A stretch of DNA of 64,000 bases from Haemonchus contortus (taxonomy: Eukaryota; Nematoda; Chromadorea; Rhabditida; Trichostrongylidae): NCBI GenBank assembly GCA_000469685.2, contig LS997562.1, forward strand, positions 24,823,681 through 24,887,680, written 5' to 3'. How positions within the stretch are numbered: position 1 is the stretch's first letter; each line of letters opens with the position of its first letter. Below the pieces are notes generated by a model that was given only the letters and a program-made list of their open reading frames with translations, was not told where the DNA came from and searched no databases. Shown here in pieces: positions 62,001-64,000 of this stretch. Made by a program: the position numbers and the translations under genes.

Positions 62001-63995
62001 GTCATCAACACAAATTTCGTCTATGAATTGAAAAGAACTTCGGTGAGATATTAAAAAGTATAATACTGATACTTTATAGGGGCTAGTGTAAAGCAAACGA
62101 CTGATGAATGATAAATACAAGTCTGTTATTCGTTCAGAGAAGAAAAAATTACCCAATGAAACATTGCCAGTCTTCGGCACAGTAGAAGTTCCTTGTGTTC
62201 GTGCAAAGTAGTAAACCCTAACATTCTCAAAACGCACAGATTTCGTAGTATTCAGCGTACTGACTGAACTGCTATCAGACGTAGATGTTTTGATCGCTGG
62301 TTGGCTGAAACGAAGAGCAGCTTGAATTCAGGTTTTTGTAAGCCATGTTCTTTTGAACACATAACTAGGTTAGAAGCATATTAGGAAGAAAATGAGAGCC
62401 ATTAATATGCTTCTAATATAGTTCCCTCCTCCTTCTTTTAGTGCCCTCCATTTTCCCTTTAGTTCTCGCCCTTTCAGCTATACTAAAACTAAATATAAGA
62501 ATAAAATGCAAAGATATTATGCAGGTTAAGAGCTCACCGGAAACTCGACCGATTCGTGCTATGTTCAGCAGCAGAACCACACGGCTGTTTCGACGAACTC
62601 GCTTCCATCGAACATACACACGAAGTTGCATCTTCTTTGTGGTGTGAAAGATTCGTGTTTTTGGCACCTTCATCACGAACATCAAGGCCGTCCTGACGTA
62701 TTTCCGTTGCTGAAGAACTTGCTGCCTCGTCCCCATCCTTGACTTCTTCAAAAAATCCCGCTGTGTTTCTAGCTGGACTGGTGTTGAAGATATGCTCAAT
62801 ATCGGCACGGCCGTTGTATTTGCATGGGTTTTCGGATGTTCCCTCCGTAATGGTTGCGACATTAGATGTGTTAGTGAAAGAAGCAGTGCGTCCATTGGAT
62901 GTGGAAGCTTCAGAACCTTCTGGATGGGATACTAAAAAACAGAACTTTTCTGATCGTAACTATGGATGAGTTCTTTGAACAAAACATAAAACTATGTATT
63001 ATACATCTACTGTGATAGGGAGGTGGTGTAATGGCAGTGACGTACTATCACTTACGCATGTTCACGGGTACGAATTTCAGATTGATATGCGCCCAAGCCA
63101 ACCAAGCCTTCCATCCCTCCGGGGCCTGCGAAATGGTACAAAACTCGCCTGGAGGATTAAACCACCATGGATAAAGGAGATAGGACAAAGACTCGTACAC
63201 GGACTGGCCACCACAAACCATTGTATAGCCCACACACGCATTCGAGGCGCCACTACTATTCTGAGTGGAAGTCGATGGGAGGGCCCATCCCTTAGACGGG
63301 TCGATCAACGCCTAAAGGCTTTAACCTTTTTTTGTATCGAAGATGAAATGGTTTTCTAGCCAAAGGAACGCTCTCATTCTTCCCCCCAAGTACGACCACT
63401 CCAACGACTACTGGAAGGGAACAGTTGACAATTCATTTGGATCATACCACAAAAAAACCGGGTATATGTCTAAAGATGTCAAGTTATAACTTGAAAAGAG
63501 GGAAAATAGGTAGGGAATAGATGTTAAAGAAATCGTTTTATCCTCGGCACCAAATGATTTAATATCCTGCGTTCGAATTTTTCCATTTTATGAGTTTTAG
63601 CTCACCATGTTGCCTAGATGACTCGAGGCTACTCAGCTGTTCGGAGAATTGTGTAGGTGTTACCGCAGCACGCTAAAAATCCTACTAAAAACAATGGAAA
63701 TGGTAAGCAAGAAAGTATGAAAATGACTTTAAAAAATAATGAGAAATCCTTGTAACCTCTTCAGTCCTCGTAATAGGCAACTCTGGAGAAATCCTCGTAA
63801 CCTCTTCAGTCTTCATAATAGGCAACTCTGGGTCCTTTCCAATTCGAGACGATAATGTTTTTTCCAAAGCTTCTCCGGGCAGTAACTGAAATTTTGTGAA
63901 GAAACCCAACATATTAACTCTCCAAACATAGGTAGCAAGCTGTTGGTAGATCTATCGCTTACCCTATTTTCTTCCTTGAGTGCGTTCGTATTCAT
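59020..63995 (-). CDS. Cysteine/serine-rich nuclear protein (CSRNP/AXUD1 family), whole gene
   Basis: Members are nuclear proteins proposed to act in transcription. Exons in transcript order: 63995-63963 (may extend past the window), 63885-63757 (3' end uncertain), 63672-63606, 62931-62538, 62304-62153, 61783-61722, 61651-61460, 61355-61233, 60519-60367, 59451-59365, 59291-59173, 59110-59020. Phases agree throughout and the frame ends at a TGA at 59020-59022. The protein has a Ser/Thr-rich N-terminal stretch, the family signature RFENVRVYYFARTQG, then the cysteine-rich domain, then a basic C-terminus. Total about 420 residues. A longer open stretch in the 915-nt intron (59817-60059) was not joined. 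The gene is upstream of the RdRP on the same strand, 1.7 kb apart. Confidence 0.9.
60367..62304 (-). CDS. CSRNP conserved domain exons
   Basis: Exons 62304-62153, 61783-61722, 61651-61460, 61355-61233 and 60519-60367. The first holds SVRFENVRVYYFARTQG (compare VxFDxVTVYYFxRxQG in the family). The fourth and fifth hold the cysteine-rich block CGCMCENGICKPETCQCA, then EGIVCQ and CRNPEGRIEF, matching the CxC-PETCxC-GIxCQ and CxNxxGRxEF pattern that defines CSRNPs. Introns are 70-713 nt. The acceptor at 62305 (GTTTCAG) was chosen over an upstream AG because the latter gives an early stop. Confidence 0.93.
62538..63995 (-). CDS. CSRNP N-terminal exons
   Basis: Exons 63995-63963, 63885-63757, 63672-63606 and 62931-62538. 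The large exon encodes about 130 residues rich in Ser, Thr, Glu and Asp in a frame different from the longest open frame there; it was chosen because it alone matches phase at both sides. Exon 63885-63757 contains a 15-residue tandem duplication (PELPI-TEEVTRIS twice, 45 bp). Its donor is weak (GTTACA). The ATG at 63995 is followed by MNTNALKEENR and a GTAAGC donor; it may be the true start or an internal methionine, as the window ends there. Confidence 0.75.
63006..63333 (+). repeat. tRNA-derived SINE in a CSRNP intron
   Basis: A box GTGGTGTAATGGCAG and B box GGGTACGAATTTC, then a body with CATCCCTCCGGGGCCTG, CACCACAAACCATTGTATAG and GAGTGGAAGTCGATGGGAGG, ending in a T tract. Antisense to the host gene. 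Confidence 0.75.
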
Positions 63996-64000
63996 ACTCG

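Overview
This is eukaryotic DNA, most likely from a clade V parasitic nematode of the hookworm type. The evidence is short GT-AG introns with TTTCAG-like acceptors, an EGO-1/RRF-type RNA-dependent RNA polymerase, and a repeat set of RTE-1-like elements, Tc1-like and mariner transposons, tRNA-derived SINEs and Helentron-like repeats. The species is an inference. No prokaryotic features were seen, and nearly all long open frames are chance frames or broken transposon genes.

Two host genes lie head-to-tail on the minus strand. The first, at 59.0-64.0 kb, is a CSRNP/AXUD1-family cysteine/serine-rich nuclear protein; I could place 12 exons with matching phases. The second is a cellular RNA-dependent RNA polymerase (RdRP) involved in secondary small-RNA synthesis. 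I could place 28 exons from about 57.3 kb down to 0.94 kb, with the catalytic DLDGD motif near 1.8 kb. Exon phases agree at every junction I could test, and no stop codon was seen in the exons. One mini-exon of about 50 nt and the C-terminal end were not found.

The RdRP gene occupies most of the window because its introns are full of transposons. Small introns are 50-100 nt, but others are 14.6, 10.4, 8.1 and 4.3 kb. The 14.6-kb intron (7524-22112) holds a mariner (9370-21561) interrupted by a Helentron-like repeat and by a CR1/L2-like retrotransposon. That retrotransposon is itself interrupted by a second Helentron-like repeat and a Tc1-like element. The 8.1-kb intron (23151-31280) holds a Tc1-like copy, a Helentron-like repeat, a palindromic SINE pair, a mariner and a 2.9-kb palindrome. 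The 10.4-kb intron (31522-41898) holds an RTE element split by a Tc-like plus mariner cluster, and a tandem array of Helentron-like repeats. Smaller introns hold deleted mariners, TTAA-flanked MITEs, SINEs and fragments of another non-LTR retrotransposon.

The least familiar items are: a foldback MITE family (four copies) with a GCTGCTTTCATAGTCC end and 5-bp target duplications of form CANTG; a Helentron-like family with a GCACGC-loop-GCGTGC 5' hairpin and a CAGA-repeat tail; the 2.9-kb palindrome; and a foldback made of two opposed tRNA-derived SINEs. The genetic setting is notable because a gene that amplifies small RNAs against foreign RNA carries many transposons, several in inverted orientation, inside its own primary transcript.
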